Origin: Siphonodentalium dalli
Lineage: Eukaryota; Mollusca; Scaphopoda; Gadilida; Siphonodentaliidae
NCBI GenBank assembly: GCA_032622095.1
Contig: CP136069.1
Location: 155,423,043-155,487,042 of the forward strand
Reading direction: 5' to 3'
Length of the DNA stretch: 64,000 nucleotides
Numbering within the stretch: the stretch's first letter is position 1; each line of letters starts with the position of its first letter. The position numbers and the translations under genes were made by a program. Under the pieces are notes generated by a model. The model did no database searches. It worked only from the letters and a program-made list of their open reading frames with translations, and had not been told where the DNA came from. This document shows positions 10,503 to 21,301 of this stretch, piece by piece.

Positions 10503-11455
10503 TTAAGAAGAATTGAGCATTTAATTCAGTAAAACATTTATTTCAGTAAAACATTTATTTCAGTAAAACATTATAACTCCGGGTTCGGAAAGTTGACAAC
10601 CGTAGTGATCTCAAGGCACAAATAAATGCTCAATTCTACGTTTAGGTCTTTTATATGTTTGATGTTGAATTACGTAAGCATGATTAACGCCACCCAACAA
10701 TAAAAGAGGTGAAAACTGTTGCAGTGATGCCGATAAAAGAATATCACGGTGGGGAATCACGTGGTTTCGAGTTGATGTGCATCACGCATTCAAAATGGCC
10801 GAGGCGATCGAAAACGCGACCAGAAACGAGGACAAATCTAAATAAACTAAGATATGACATATTACATAGTATTGTGTCAGCTACGAGCAGATGCTATACT
10901 ATTTTTCAAACAAGCTGATACCCAACTTGTGTCCAAATTCACATTTGCTTGCTTTAACATTCTGACTAAAGTTGTCAGTCGAAGGATTATCCCAGAAGTA
11001 TGGACTCGTGTATTCCACGCACCTCCGACTGGCAACTTTGGTCAGAATGTTATAGAAAACCACCGAGTATTTCCGAGCAAATAAGGTATCAATTTGTTTC
11101 AAAAATAACTGTCAGTTCCTCGTATATTATGTTTTTGTGCGTTTTTATGCCTCAGCCATTTTTTATGCGTGGTACTCATCAACTTCGAAACCACGTGATT
11201 CCCTACCGTGAACATAATTACATTTTCTCCATGTGAATAGAGGTTCGGATTTCTGTAGTACATTTTTCTCATAACACGGGACCTATGAGCTCCATTTCCA
11301 TCCATAACAATATATATATGACTAGACATCTCGTTTCATAATGTGGGTAAATAATATACTTATACTTTGAAATGAGTTCCATTTTGTTTTGAAATTCGAC
11401 AACGTAAACAAAAAAATCACAACAGAGAACTAGGTGTGGCACCGAACCGCATTCA

Positions 11456-12159
11456 AATGATTACAGAGCGTGATGTTCTGATATCAATTTACCAGGTGTG
11501 CTATACTCCAAATGGACAACGTATACTTCCAAGTTCAGGGACGTGATTATTGGTCTACATTGGGGTGGTGTCCAACTTTCCAATTGCATCCAACTTTCCA
11601 ATTTCCAACTGCATTCCCTCTTCTATATAAACCAAAATGTTCAACTATGGGAAGCTTCATTCACACCCATGCTGTTGAACATTAGTTGAGATAATCTAAG
11701 TGATACATACTGTTCCAACCTAACAATCTAAATTTACAAGTGATCGCCATTTCAATTTAAAGTTTTGACCAGAAGTAGGAAAATATTCGAACAGAGGTCC
11801 AAAAACGACATAATTTACACTAGATATTGGTTGGAAAATCTCGGATAAATTTCAACCCATTTGAGGTCTGAAATTACAAACTAGTATTGTATCGGTCATG
11901 AAATTTCATAATTTTGAATATTTTGTCCAAAGTTGGGGGCCGGAATCAGCCAATGGCTCCAGGGCATGACTTCCAGGTTAAACTCGCGTGGTCACTCATC
12001 CGTACGCTCCCTTGATTCCGAATTCATTTCCAAATAATCCTATAATCTACTTAAAATTGTATATTATATAATTGACCACAGTTATTTGAAATAATATACC
12101 AACGTCCACGAAGCTTCCATGCAGAGCAGAGTGTTATTTTAATGACTAATTGGGGAGGG
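11456..12159. other. No gene; diverged dispersed repeat
   Basis: Sequence at about 11800-11945 (ending 'ccaaagttgggggcc') resembles about 12590-12725 ('tcaaatttggggga') and about 36150-36240 ('ccaaagttggggagg'), apparently diverged copies of one family. A partial 'aatgagtcgcaattctatac' repeat (family of 40155 and 49795) lies at 12479-12540. Confidence 0.35.
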
Positions 12160-12335
12160 CAGTAAGACAGCCAATTCATGGATATGCCCTCTCCAGGCAA
12201 GGAGCACTTAGCCCACCTGGTGGATAGTTATCCCAGATGGGTTAGCATAGATGTTGTTTCTCTTTTAATCTGTATGAACTTTATTATCTTCACTATTATT
12301 TGTGCATATTTTGTTGGAGTTGCTCTTTGTCAATA

Positions 12336-12386
<51 letters not shown>
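12160..12386 (+). mobile_element. Probable 3' end of a 5'-truncated LINE, ending in (TC)n
   Basis: The segment begins 'ggagggcagtaagacagcc' and runs through a T-rich stretch to CAATAAAT followed by a (TC)n microsatellite (12339-12386). A similar 'gcaggaagacagccc' string occurs in the 3' region of the LINE at 56498-58196 on the other strand. No coding part is left. Confidence 0.4.
12339..12386. repeat. (TC)n microsatellite, about 24 units
   Basis: Uninterrupted TC dinucleotides directly after the CAATAAAT string. Confidence 0.95.
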
Positions 12387-12388
<2 letters not shown>

Positions 12389-12857
12389 GAAAAGGACACG
12401 TTTTAGTCAGAAGTATTAGCATCAATGGCGAAAATGGGAATTTTAGTAATCGCACTGTATTATAAATAGAGGATCTGTAATGAGTCGCAATTCTATACGA
12501 AATTTAGTAACCGAGTGCACTATATTCGATTATTATTTGATTATCTGAACATTTCCGACCGGAACTAATCATACTGAGTACTTATAGTATAGAAAGGGCC
12601 AATACATATGTACTAAATTATCAATGTAAATTCAACCTACAAATTTGGTCTGAAATCATCAACTAATGTTGTACCAGGCAAGAAAGAAATTGCTGAACAT
12701 TTAAGTCAAATTTGGGGGATATAGACACTCTCCACCCCCGCCACAAAGTCCCTTAGCAGACAAGGAACAATGAGGCGTATATATCTCTATAAAGAATGTT
12801 TTGTTGAGAAACACATAAATCACACCATAGAACATTCCTCTAATCTCATATGTTTAA

Positions 12858-13327
12858 CCCTTTCAGTGCCAGGGGCCGATCTCATCGGCCTTAATTTACG
12901 GTCTATAAAATCGGCCCTAAAAAAATAAAAAAAAATAAAACCAAATATTTTTTTTGGGGGCTGAATTATTTTTGGGTATGCTTAAGCATTCTATAGCGAA
13001 TTTAAAAACAAACTGGATAAAACCTTAGGGGCATGTTATAACTCAAAACTATCACCAAGTATTCATAGTAATAATTTTGATGCCCATGAAAAACGTAAGA
13101 TTCCCTGGCACTAAACCTACAAAATAGAGTCTGGCATTGAAACAGTTAAAGAATATAAGACAAAATTATTAGAATTGTAAAAAATAATAATAAATGATGA
13201 AAAATTGTTAGGCCAATGCATTCTCTTATATATGCGAGGCGACCTATGGTCGACTCGCATATATAAGAGAATGCATTGGCACAGGGTATATGGGTTGATA
13301 CAAAAATCGGACTTGGCACTGAAAGGG
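12858..13327 (+). mobile_element. piggyBac-like MITE, copy A
   Basis: Termini are CCCTTTCAGTGCCA and TGGCACTGAAAGGG; TTAA lies at 12854-12857, while the right duplication has mutated to TTCA. The copy at 50308-50748 is its reverse complement along its length. It includes a 69-base hairpin at 13212-13280 whose arms start GCCAATGCATTCTC, with one mismatch and a 3-base loop. No ORF. Confidence 0.8.
13212..13280. repeat. Long hairpin inside piggyBac-like MITE
   Basis: Arms of about 33 bases with one mismatch around the loop 'tat'. The same hairpin occurs at 50352-50421 and, in degraded forms, in the second MITE subfamily at 13652-13711, 14266-14327, 14359-14430, 40044-40093 and 48198-48345. Confidence 0.85.
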
Positions 13328-13611
13328 TTCAAGTTATTCCCATTACCTTATATACATTTCAGTTATCGATATTTTCAAGGCGAGTCCCTATATATATATA
13401 CTCTCTTATGAAACGTCAGTAAATAATTAATCGAACCTTTTTATATGTGCATATAAAGTATTTAAATTTAATCGCTCATGCAATAGAGATTATGGCAGTA
13501 ATGCGAGAACTGCTTACTTGAAGCCCACTAGGCAAAACTAAGGTGGTATATAGATTGCTCGTTTCACTATTGATAGCCATGCACATTTTTCAAAAACTAT
13601 TTCTCCCATGA

Positions 13612-13820
13612 CACTTCCATGACTGGATCTTCCTGAAATTTTGCGAAAACCCAATGCCAATGCATTTTCTTAAATAGGCGAGTCTCCATTAGGGATCCTA
13701 GAATATATAAGAGCATGCATTGGCCTAACTTTATTTACCTTGATGATGAAAGCCAGCGCAGAGAATGCGCTGGCACATGGTATTTAATGCTGAACCAGCG
13801 CAGCTCCCGTCATGAACTGG
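13612..13820 (-). mobile_element. piggyBac-like MITE subfamily 2, in first duplicate
   Basis: The left end CACTTCCATGACTGG and the right end CTCCCGTCATGAACTGG are followed by TTAA (13821-13824); the left TTAA is mutated. It is in the opposite orientation to the copy in the second duplicate. It contains the degraded GCCAATGCATT hairpin and an extra GCCAGCGC hairpin at 13752-13774. Confidence 0.65.
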
Positions 13821-14219
13821 TTAAACAAATATATATTTTCAAACTATTGGAATCATTGAAAAGCTAGCCCACTTAAAGGGACACAAAGCCTTCACAGTGG
13901 ATAAATGTGCAGACATTAGAATGTTCTGCAAAAAACATCATTAACCACTTTTAAGAACACGAAGAAATAGATGAATATTGTTATAATATTGATTAATAGA
14001 TGGTGAGATGACGGCGTCCTGCATATGTGCATACACAGTATTTTAATATAATAGCTCATGCAAAAGAGATTATAGCAGTAATGCGCGGACTGCTTACTTG
14101 AAACCAGTGATATTGTTTACAATAATCACTGCTTGAAACCCACTAGGCACAATTAAGGTGGTACATAGATGTCTCGTTTCAGTATTAATAGCCATGCAAT
14201 TTTTCTATTTCTCCTTTAA

Positions 14220-14471
14220 CCCGTTTATGACGGGAGCTGCGCTGGTTCAGCATTAAAGTTCCTGTGCCAATGAATTCTCTTATATATACGAGTCTCAAAT
14301 AGGGAGAATGGCATATAAGAGAATGCACTGGCATACCCGGTCAAGGTAAATATTGTTAGCCCAACGTATATTCTTATATATGCGAGGCTCCTTATGGGAG
14401 ACTCGCATATATAAGAGAATGCATTGGCACTGGGTTTCGCAAAATTTCAGGAAGTTCCAGTCATGTAAGTG
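14220..14471 (+). mobile_element. piggyBac-like MITE subfamily 2, in second duplicate
   Basis: Flanked by TTAA at 14216-14219 and 14472-14475. Ends CCCGTTTATGACGGGAGCT and, on the other strand, CACTTACATGACTGGAACT. It carries two successive hairpins of the GCCAATGCATTCTC type. No ORF. Confidence 0.7.
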
Positions 14472-14560
14472 TTAAACAAGCCCACTTGAAGGGACATAAT
14501 GCCTTCGCAGTGGATAAATGTGCAGGCATTAGAAAGTTCTCTAAAAATATCATGCACCAC

Positions 14561-15059
14561 CAAGAAGAACAGATTATTGTTTCAATGCTTTGACTTTTTG
14601 CAATGTTTAATGTAAATGTAATGTTTACACAACAATGGTTTCGAAATCGTGTTATTTGAAAGCTAAATAAGAACAAAATCGATATTTACATGTACTTGTT
14701 GATGATTGTTGTTTCACAGAATTTTATGCTATGCATTTTATTTCACATGAGGTAGCAGTACACGATCGATCTGGTTGAAAAATAGAAAAATAAAAAGGCC
14801 TCTCGGCCACAGAGTCCCCCGACATGTGCGGTGGCTTCAATTGGAGTGGAGACTTTGTAGAAATATATTATATGGAATAAACACTTGTGCAATGTCTTAT
14901 AACTGAGCTGTATACAAATAACCAAATCTGAGAACACTTTTAAAAGTCGACATATAACCTTAAAATGGCACATTATCAACACAATTCTAAGAACACAGGC
15001 TCGGACAAAGATGTAGCCCAGGATGGTGCACACTTACATGTATATGTCGAAAAAAGCTA
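14561..15059. other. No gene recognised
   Basis: AT-rich sequence without a domain or repeat I can identify. The string 'cagagtcccccgacatg' near 14810 resembles the hairpin ends of the 15060-15475 family. Confidence 0.3.
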
Positions 15060-15475
15060 AAATGACTTCGAGTGAAATCAAAATTGCAAATGCGCAGGTT
15101 CTCATGCTGGTTGACACCCTGTGCCAAGTTTTAAAAAAAATGACTGGAAAATGACGGAACAAAGGCTCGGACAAAAGATGCGACCCAGGTTTACGATTCT
15201 ATGTCGAAAAGGGAAATAACTCCGTCAAAATGAGTCGGACCGAACTCAAAATCGCAGGTTCCCATGCTGGTTGATATATGTGCCTAGTTTAAAACAAAAA
15301 TACAAGAAAATGACAGAATACAGGCTCGGACAAAGTTCCGGACGGACAGATGCACCGAGGACATACGGACGCACACACCCTCACCCCACACACACCCTCA
15401 CACACACACACACACCCTCGCGGACGAGGGTCAATACTATAGCCCTCCGACGGAATGTCGGGGGACAATAAGTAT
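15060..15475 (+). repeat. Dispersed repeat with ~162-bp internal period and terminal hairpin
   Basis: Two units ('aggttctcatgctggttgac' and 'aggttcccatgctggttgat') are spaced about 162 bases apart. They contain 'atgtcgaaaagggaaataac' and end with 'cggacggacagatgcac', a (CA)-rich run and a hairpin of the form CCTCCGAC-n5-GTCGGGGG. I associate this layout with dispersed repeats of lophotrochozoan genomes; the mechanism is unknown to me. A related element ends at 45790. Confidence 0.55.
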
Positions 15476-16309
15476 CTGGAGGGCACAACAGATGGTGTGG
15501 TCTGTGTTAAATGTGACATTACTGGTTTGAAGGTTAAATTATTTTTTTTTAAATGGAAAAGTTCACAAACAAGTGGAAAATTTGGATACGTAACATGATT
15601 GTCAATGATTCAGTGAAGGCCAACTCTGTGTTATTGGTTACAGCAAAAATAGCATGATTTCTCTCCCCTGTATTTTGTCATCTGCGCTTGCAAGACATTT
15701 TTTTACATGGATATAATAACTTTTTTCTATTTCAAATATTTCTCAGCTCTAGCATAGCTCTATCAGGTGGGATAAGCTTATTTACGGACATTAGCTCTTT
15801 CGCGATCTGTTTTTGTGTTGAAAATAGGGGTCAATTTCAGTTTTATAAAATGGGTAAAATTAAGTGTTTTGTGTGTGAAAACCAAGAGGCATAACTCAGT
15901 GACAAATTTTACGAAGCAGCCAAAGTACAGACATTTGATAACACCTACAAATTCTGTCGAAAATACAACATGCTTGATTGCTAAAGCACTCTACACCCTC
16001 CCAGGTTGGCCAAAATTGCTGGTTATTCGTATTGCTTCCTGAAATCACTTCGAACGCCTTTGTTTTGCTTCTTGGATCACTAGTCGATTGTTGGATTATT
16101 TTGTCGTCCGGACAAAGATACCGTTGGTACAGTTTGTACACAAAAAGAAAAGAAAAAAAGAATCACCTCCAGGTTTTCAAGACAAAAAAAAAACATTGGG
16201 GGATCATAAAAAAATCGTCCAAATGTTACGCATTATACAGTATTTACTAGGAATTGTATATCAATTTGCAAGTGTTACAAAATGGTGTTATGCTATATTA
16301 GTCAGGTTT
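15476..16309. other. No gene recognised
   Basis: AT-rich sequence with poly-A and poly-T runs. ORFs here are short and without recognisable motifs. Confidence 0.3.
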
Positions 16310-17030
16310 ACCCATATAAAAATGTACCTGGGTAAATCCACCCAGGTTTTTTGGGCCGAAACCCAAGTAAAATCTATCTACCAAGACATCCACCAACCAT
16401 CAAGACCCCGCGAAACCTGGGTTTTTACCATGATTTACCCACCTGAAACTGGATAAAAACCCTGGTATTGATAAACCTGGGTGTAATTACCCAGGTGACC
16501 ACACCAGGTGTACCCTACCTGTGTGTTTCCCACCCAGGTGTACCCTGGTGTTTCCTACCTGGGTGTTTCCCCACCCAGGTGTACCATGGTGTTATTCACC
16601 CAGGTGTACCCTGATGTTTCCTACCTGGGTGTTTTCCACCCAGGTTACCTTGGTGTTATTCACCCAGGTGTACCCTGGTGTTTCCTACCTGGGTGTTTCC
16701 CACCCAGGTGTACCTTGATGTTTCCAACCCAGTGAACCTTGGTGTTTTCTTTCGCCGGTGTACCTTGGTGTTTTCTTACCCAGGTGGATTTCCCATTGAG
16801 ATGCACCTGGGTTAGAAAACCCCAAGGTACACCCAGATAAGGAAACACCAAGGTACACCTGGGCAGGAAAACACCAAGGTACACCTGGGTAAGAAAACAC
16901 CAAGGTACACCTGGGTAAGAAAACACCAAGGTACAACTGGGTGGGAAACACCAAGGTACACATGGGTAGGAAACACCAAGGAACACCTGGGTGAATAACA
17001 CCAAGGTACACCTGGGTGGGGATACCAAAG
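16310..17030. repeat. CCAGGTGTACC minisatellite in head-to-head inverted arrays
   Basis: From about 16490 to 16790 a ~24-45-bp unit (acccaggtgtaccctggtgt) is repeated in one orientation; from about 16800 to 17030 the reverse complement (acaccaaggtacacctgggt) is repeated. The whole is a large imperfect palindrome. The left edge 'acccatataaaaatgtacct' at 16310 is also the edge, inverted, of the related element at 29560-29889. Confidence 0.85.
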
Positions 17031-18339
17031 TGAAATGATGAGGATTGCAATGAAGTAGATTTTGATGGGATGCAGGGGTATTGTTATCAATGGAGTTGTT
17101 TTAGTATAATAGAACATTAAGGAAACTGATTGTGCAGCAATACAAGTTTATTCAAGGACAACAAACTAACTAAAGATAAAATACATGTATAGAAACACAT
17201 GTAATATATAAATATATAAACTCATTAAACTGCATGGGTTAAAACTTACTGACAACAAGAGTTGGGTTAAAATTTTGATTAAAAAACACTTGCAAAGTCC
17301 CTCTTCATACATGTATATGGTATGTTAGGCAAGTTACATGTACATGTAGTTGCAATGTATACCGGTACTTGACATACCGGTGGACACAAAAATCATTATT
17401 TTAGTTCCAATGTCATTTACCAGAATACATGTACATGTTGTACCTTGCAACTACATATACAGTGAGGTAGTTTTGTCTCATTTAAACTTTCTAAATGGGT
17501 TTCTCCCTTTGAATGACATAAACTAATGTGAGTATACACATGAGCTGTGGTGTGAAATACACACCAACAAATTATTTCTTAGTCTGAGGACATGTTTCCT
17601 GTCATTATCTTACTGCTTACAAATATAGATTTGTAATAATGTGCTGTAATGCTCCAGAAATAGTCATATTTTGTCCTGGTTCATAAGAACATATTATTTC
17701 TTAGTGTTAGAAGGACATGTTGTCTGTTATCATTTGACTCATAAACCCCCAAATGTACATGTAAACAGAACATTTGGGAAAGAGACAAACCATCTTTATC
17801 CTTTTTTATATCAGTAGCAATATTGATCAGATAGCAAAATATGCTATAAATAGATTTCAGATGGTAGAGATTAAACAATCACTTTAATTGCACCAACTCG
17901 AAACAGTTAACATACCCTGTAGAATAGACTATGACCAAGGAGGGTGTCACACACACCCCCACCCCGCTTTGGTATGTGATATTCAAGCCATTTTCAGGTG
18001 GTATGCTATATACATGTACATACCCAATGTTATCTGGTACTAGGATTTCACACGGCAATATAACCGGCATTCACGATTCAGCAAAAAGGCTAGTATGCAG
18101 ATATAATAGCAGAAAATTATACAAATTTTGAGTATTTTCCAGCTTAAACAGACCCAAGTGATATATTTTTATCTAATTCAGTCTAATGGCTCTTGATATG
18201 TTGATGTTTTGGATACTATTTCAGCAAATGTGAGAAAAAGTGGCTTCATTGGGGCATCAGCTTGTCTGAAAAATATATCAAGGTCCCCTAAATCCGATAC
18301 TACATTTCAGAACAATCCAACCAGTGTCCCATGAAATGG
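17031..18339. other. No gene recognised; TACATGTA-rich
   Basis: Many copies of acatgta/tacatgt, no coding pattern. The segment 17560-17780 has two loosely similar stretches ('atttcttagt...gacatgtt') about 140 bases apart. Confidence 0.35.
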
Positions 18340-18590
18340 TGGATAATAAACTATCATACCAAATTTGATTCAGATTTGATCACACAAACTAAAATTATGA
18401 TGCGGAAACCAGAAATTAACACGATTCTAAGTCGAAAAAGGGCCATAACTCTCGCAAAAATGGGCGGAGCATACCCATATTCGAACTTGACCTGTATTTT
18501 GGTCTGATAAACTTACATACCACATTTGGTTCAGATATGATCACACAAACTGAAGTTATCATCCGGAAACCTACAATTTTCAAAGATTAA
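18340..18590 (+). repeat. Fragment of dispersed repeat with 'gtcgaaaaagggccataac'
   Basis: Two loosely tandem phrases ('accaaatttgattcagattt' and 'accacatttggttcagatat', each followed by 'gatcacacaaact' and 'ggaaacc') about 160 bases apart. A related block lies inverted at about 40740-41190. Confidence 0.5.
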
Positions 18591-18600
18591 ATGTCTATTA

Positions 18601-18975
18601 GGCGACACCAATTTTTAAGTCTGGTTTACGAACATGTGGGTTGGTGTGGGGAGAACAAAAGTAGATGTAGGAGGGAAAAAATAAAAATAAAAAAAATTGT
18701 CCCCCCAATTTATATCAAGTAAATCTTGAAATTTTACAAAAATCGTGAAAAATAACTTTTCGAATGAAATTCTGAACCAAACAAGACACTTCTTGTCATG
18801 AAATACATGAAAATATGGATCTACAAATGATCATAAGCAGAACCGGATGCGACAGCACATGAAAATCAGTACGCATGTAAATTTTTTTGGGACAAAAATG
18901 TTTATTTTTTTTTCATGAAATGGAAAAAAAGTTGTAGGAGGTGTTCGTAAACCGGACTTAAAAAATGGTGTCGCC
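18601..18975 (+). mobile_element. MITE with GGCGACACC termini, copy 1
   Basis: Inverted termini of about 35 bases begin GGCGACACCAATTTTTAAGT. The outer flanks are TTA on both sides, a possible 3-bp duplication. A second copy in the opposite orientation lies at 25895-26242. No ORF. Confidence 0.8.
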
Positions 18976-19005
18976 TTATGTGTATATAACTCATATAGCT
19001 AACTA

Positions 19006-19934
19006 TTAAAGGTGCTCAATCAGATTCGATGGTCCCCATATAATTAGATTCCAACAATAATTTTTTTTTTAGAAATGCTGCTTCAGTTATCAGAATCGAT
19101 TAATTGCCCAAAAATAATGCTAACCACTGTCAACTACATGTATAGTATAAAATTGCCTGATACGTTATATTTATCAACATGCTGTTCGACGAAGTTTGAC
19201 CTTATTATCAACACAAAGGCTCTTCATTTTAGAATTATCCATCTTCATCCGCAATTTGGTCTGAGACCGTCGGCTCGTCAAATTTTTCTGGGCCACTATT
19301 AAGTATCGATGGTGATAAATATTAAAATTTCAAAAATCGATATCTAATAACTCTGAGCTTTGATACATGTAGGTGGGTCCCTCGACTTGATTAAAATATT
19401 TTTACCCCCCCCCCGATTCCATATATATGTAAATAGCAAATGAGGGGCACTTAATCGGATTATGCAACTTTAAACTGTATTTGAATTTAAAGATGCATAA
19501 TCCGATTAACGGCCCCCTGAATTAATGCTCGCACATTACTATTTATTTGGACTTGGGGGTAAAAGATATTTGGTACGAGTCGAGGAACCCACCTATCAAA
19601 GCTCAGAGTTATTAGATATCAATTTTTGAAATATACTATTTTTCACGATCAAGAATTAATAGTGGCCCACGGTCTCGGACCAAATTTCAGATGAAGATGG
19701 ATAAATCTAAAATCAAGAGGCTTTCTGTTGATAATAAGGCCAAATTTTGTAGAACAACATGTTGATAAATAACATATGTCAGGCAATTGTATACTTTAGT
19801 TGACAGGGGTTAGCATTATTTTAGGGCAATTAATAAATTCTGATACCGTAACTGAAGCAGCCTTTCTAAATACAAATGTATGATGTTGGAATCTGATTAT
19901 ATGGGTACCATCGAACCGGATTGAGTACCTTTAA
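19006..19934. mobile_element. 0.93-kb near-perfect palindromic (foldback) element
   Basis: The left half folds onto the right half along nearly its whole length. Outer ends TTAAAGGTGCTCAAT and ATTGAGTACCTTTAA; mid arm 'ctaataactctgagctttga' pairs with 'tcaaagctcagagttattag'; inner arm 'ttaatcggattatgca' pairs with 'tgcataatccgatta' around a centre near 19475. Arms are about 450 bases and differ by scattered substitutions and short indels. TTAA at both edges may be a target duplication. No transposase ORF. Confidence 0.85.
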
Positions 19935-20585
19935 AATGAACTGTATCCAGTATAAACATGTTAAACCTGATAATTAATTAGAGCATGCAGTCCCTGTTGA
20001 CATGCGGTATCCGCTGGTAATCTTACCACAGTAATGTGTTAACTGTGATAACCAATTCTGAATTCTATCTAGACATTTTGAAACAATAAAAAAAAATTCT
20101 GGTGTGGTTACAATGTCAACTTTAAAACAAAATTCATATAAACATCGCATGAAAAATACAGCCTAACTGCAAATGTGAGGTGGACCACATTCTGCGGCGG
20201 TATAACAGACTGCGGTTGATCGCATGAACACGCCTGAATACTGCAGTAATACCCGGTGGTCAACCTTTATAAGGCGAGTTGATTAATTAAAGCATAGCTG
20301 TAATTTTACATGTATGTTCTATAGACTTTGTTGGGAAAGAGAATATAGCTGTGCGACAATGGATGATATTTCCCCACCTCAGCAGGTGTCGAGTACAGAA
20401 AAATAGACCAAACATACTGGTAGTCTGTTAATCCTGATGAGCTAAGTTAGAAATTTTTCAATCGAAACCTCATAAAAAAAAAATATAAATTCAGTTCTCA
20501 ATTTTCGAACACTTCTAAGAAATTGTTCAAAAATATTGTTAAAAGATGCCCATTCGATTTTACACTGTAAATATACCCTGTTCAA
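19935..20585. other. No gene; possible decayed pogo-like MITE end
   Basis: 'gagttgattaattaaagcat' at 20277-20297 resembles the right end of the pogo-like MITEs ('gagtcgattaattagagcat'). Nothing else is recognised. Confidence 0.3.
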
Positions 20586-20707
20586 GTGTTCCTGCTAATG
20601 TGCTATGATGCGGTTGGGTCCTGCTTAATTGCTATGAATTGCACTACCCGCATCATAGCAATTCAGCAGGACCACGAGCATCATAGCATATTAGCAGGAC
20701 CACTTGG
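20586..20707. mobile_element. 122-bp foldback element with GGTCCTGCT ends
   Basis: The arms of about 55 bases each contain two copies of TCCTGCT...GCTATGATGC and pair around 20648. The same termini bound a larger segment at 50823-52094. Confidence 0.65.
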
Positions 20708-21139
20708 CCAGTGGTAAAATACTAAAATAGTTTGTTTTCCATACGGATATGTGTTTTCAAATAATCATGTAATGATATCTAACATACATGTATATGATCC
20801 CATTTATAGGTTTTATTCATCACGGCCAGATAAACTTTGTATACAGACAGTTTTACCAAACTTAGAATTTTTATTAGGTGCTTTCATTGTAGCTGTAATT
20901 ACTAGTATTAAAAGAGTGCTCAATAAAGTTTGTTTTATCATTTATGCTCATTTGGAATTTGGATGCTATTTAATTCTGTTTATCTATATAATTGGCTGCA
21001 CTGCTAAATTTTGACTCATTTCAGTCATTTGATGTCAGTACATGTAGTTGTGCATCGAAATGGCGAACACAACCAAAGACAAATTACAAGAGGAAAGACA
21101 ACAAATAAATTTGATGTGCACTAAAACAGATACCCGGTA
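20708..21139. other. No gene recognised
   Basis: AT-rich spacer between two MITEs. No domain seen. Confidence 0.3.
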
Positions 21140-21301
21140 CAGTAGTGCATTAAGAAATCGACCCCTTAACAACAGCAGAATTATGTGTAACTTTTCAGGA
21201 TTTAGTCGGATATATGGCTTGTTGCCATTCATCGGAAAGCTCTCCCCGAGTTACCCGGAATTCTGCTGTGGTTAAGGAGTCGATTAATTAGAGCATTACT
21301 G
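21140..21301. mobile_element. pogo/Tc1-like MITE, copy 1 (internally deleted)
   Basis: Termini CAGTAGTGCATT and, inverted, CAGTAATGCTCTAATTAATC, with TA on each side. The palindromic core is shortened compared with the two copies at 22784 and 37390. Confidence 0.75.

Larger units (their letters stand above)
10119..11455. mobile_element. 1.3-kb foldback element with nested MITE
   Basis: Terminal inverted repeats GAATGCGGTTCGGTGCC lie at 10120-10136 and 11439-11455. Further inside, 10740-10815 pairs with 11145-11215 (core ggaatcacgtggtttcga), and the segment around 10915-10980 pairs with 11025-11120 (core aacattctgac). Most of the element therefore folds on itself, centred near 11000. A separate TTAA-flanked MITE sits in its left half. 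Short ORFs in the arms are mirror images of each other and are not considered genes. Confidence 0.6.
13440..14560 (+). repeat. Direct tandem duplication, two ~0.5-kb copies
   Basis: 13440-13960 and 14025-14560 are homologous: each runs from 'atatgtgcata' through 'gactgcttacttgaa', 'cccactaggca' and 'atagccatgca', then a MITE, then 'gcccactt...agggaca' and 'cagtggataaatgtgcag'. The second copy has a small extra duplication ('cactgcttgaaac') near 14105-14145. Confidence 0.75.

Noticed and set aside
16508-17117. Several overlapping 65-122-codon frames rich in Pro/Cys/Gly on both strands
   Set aside because: They lie wholly in the CCAGGTGTACC minisatellite and mirror each other because the array is palindromic.
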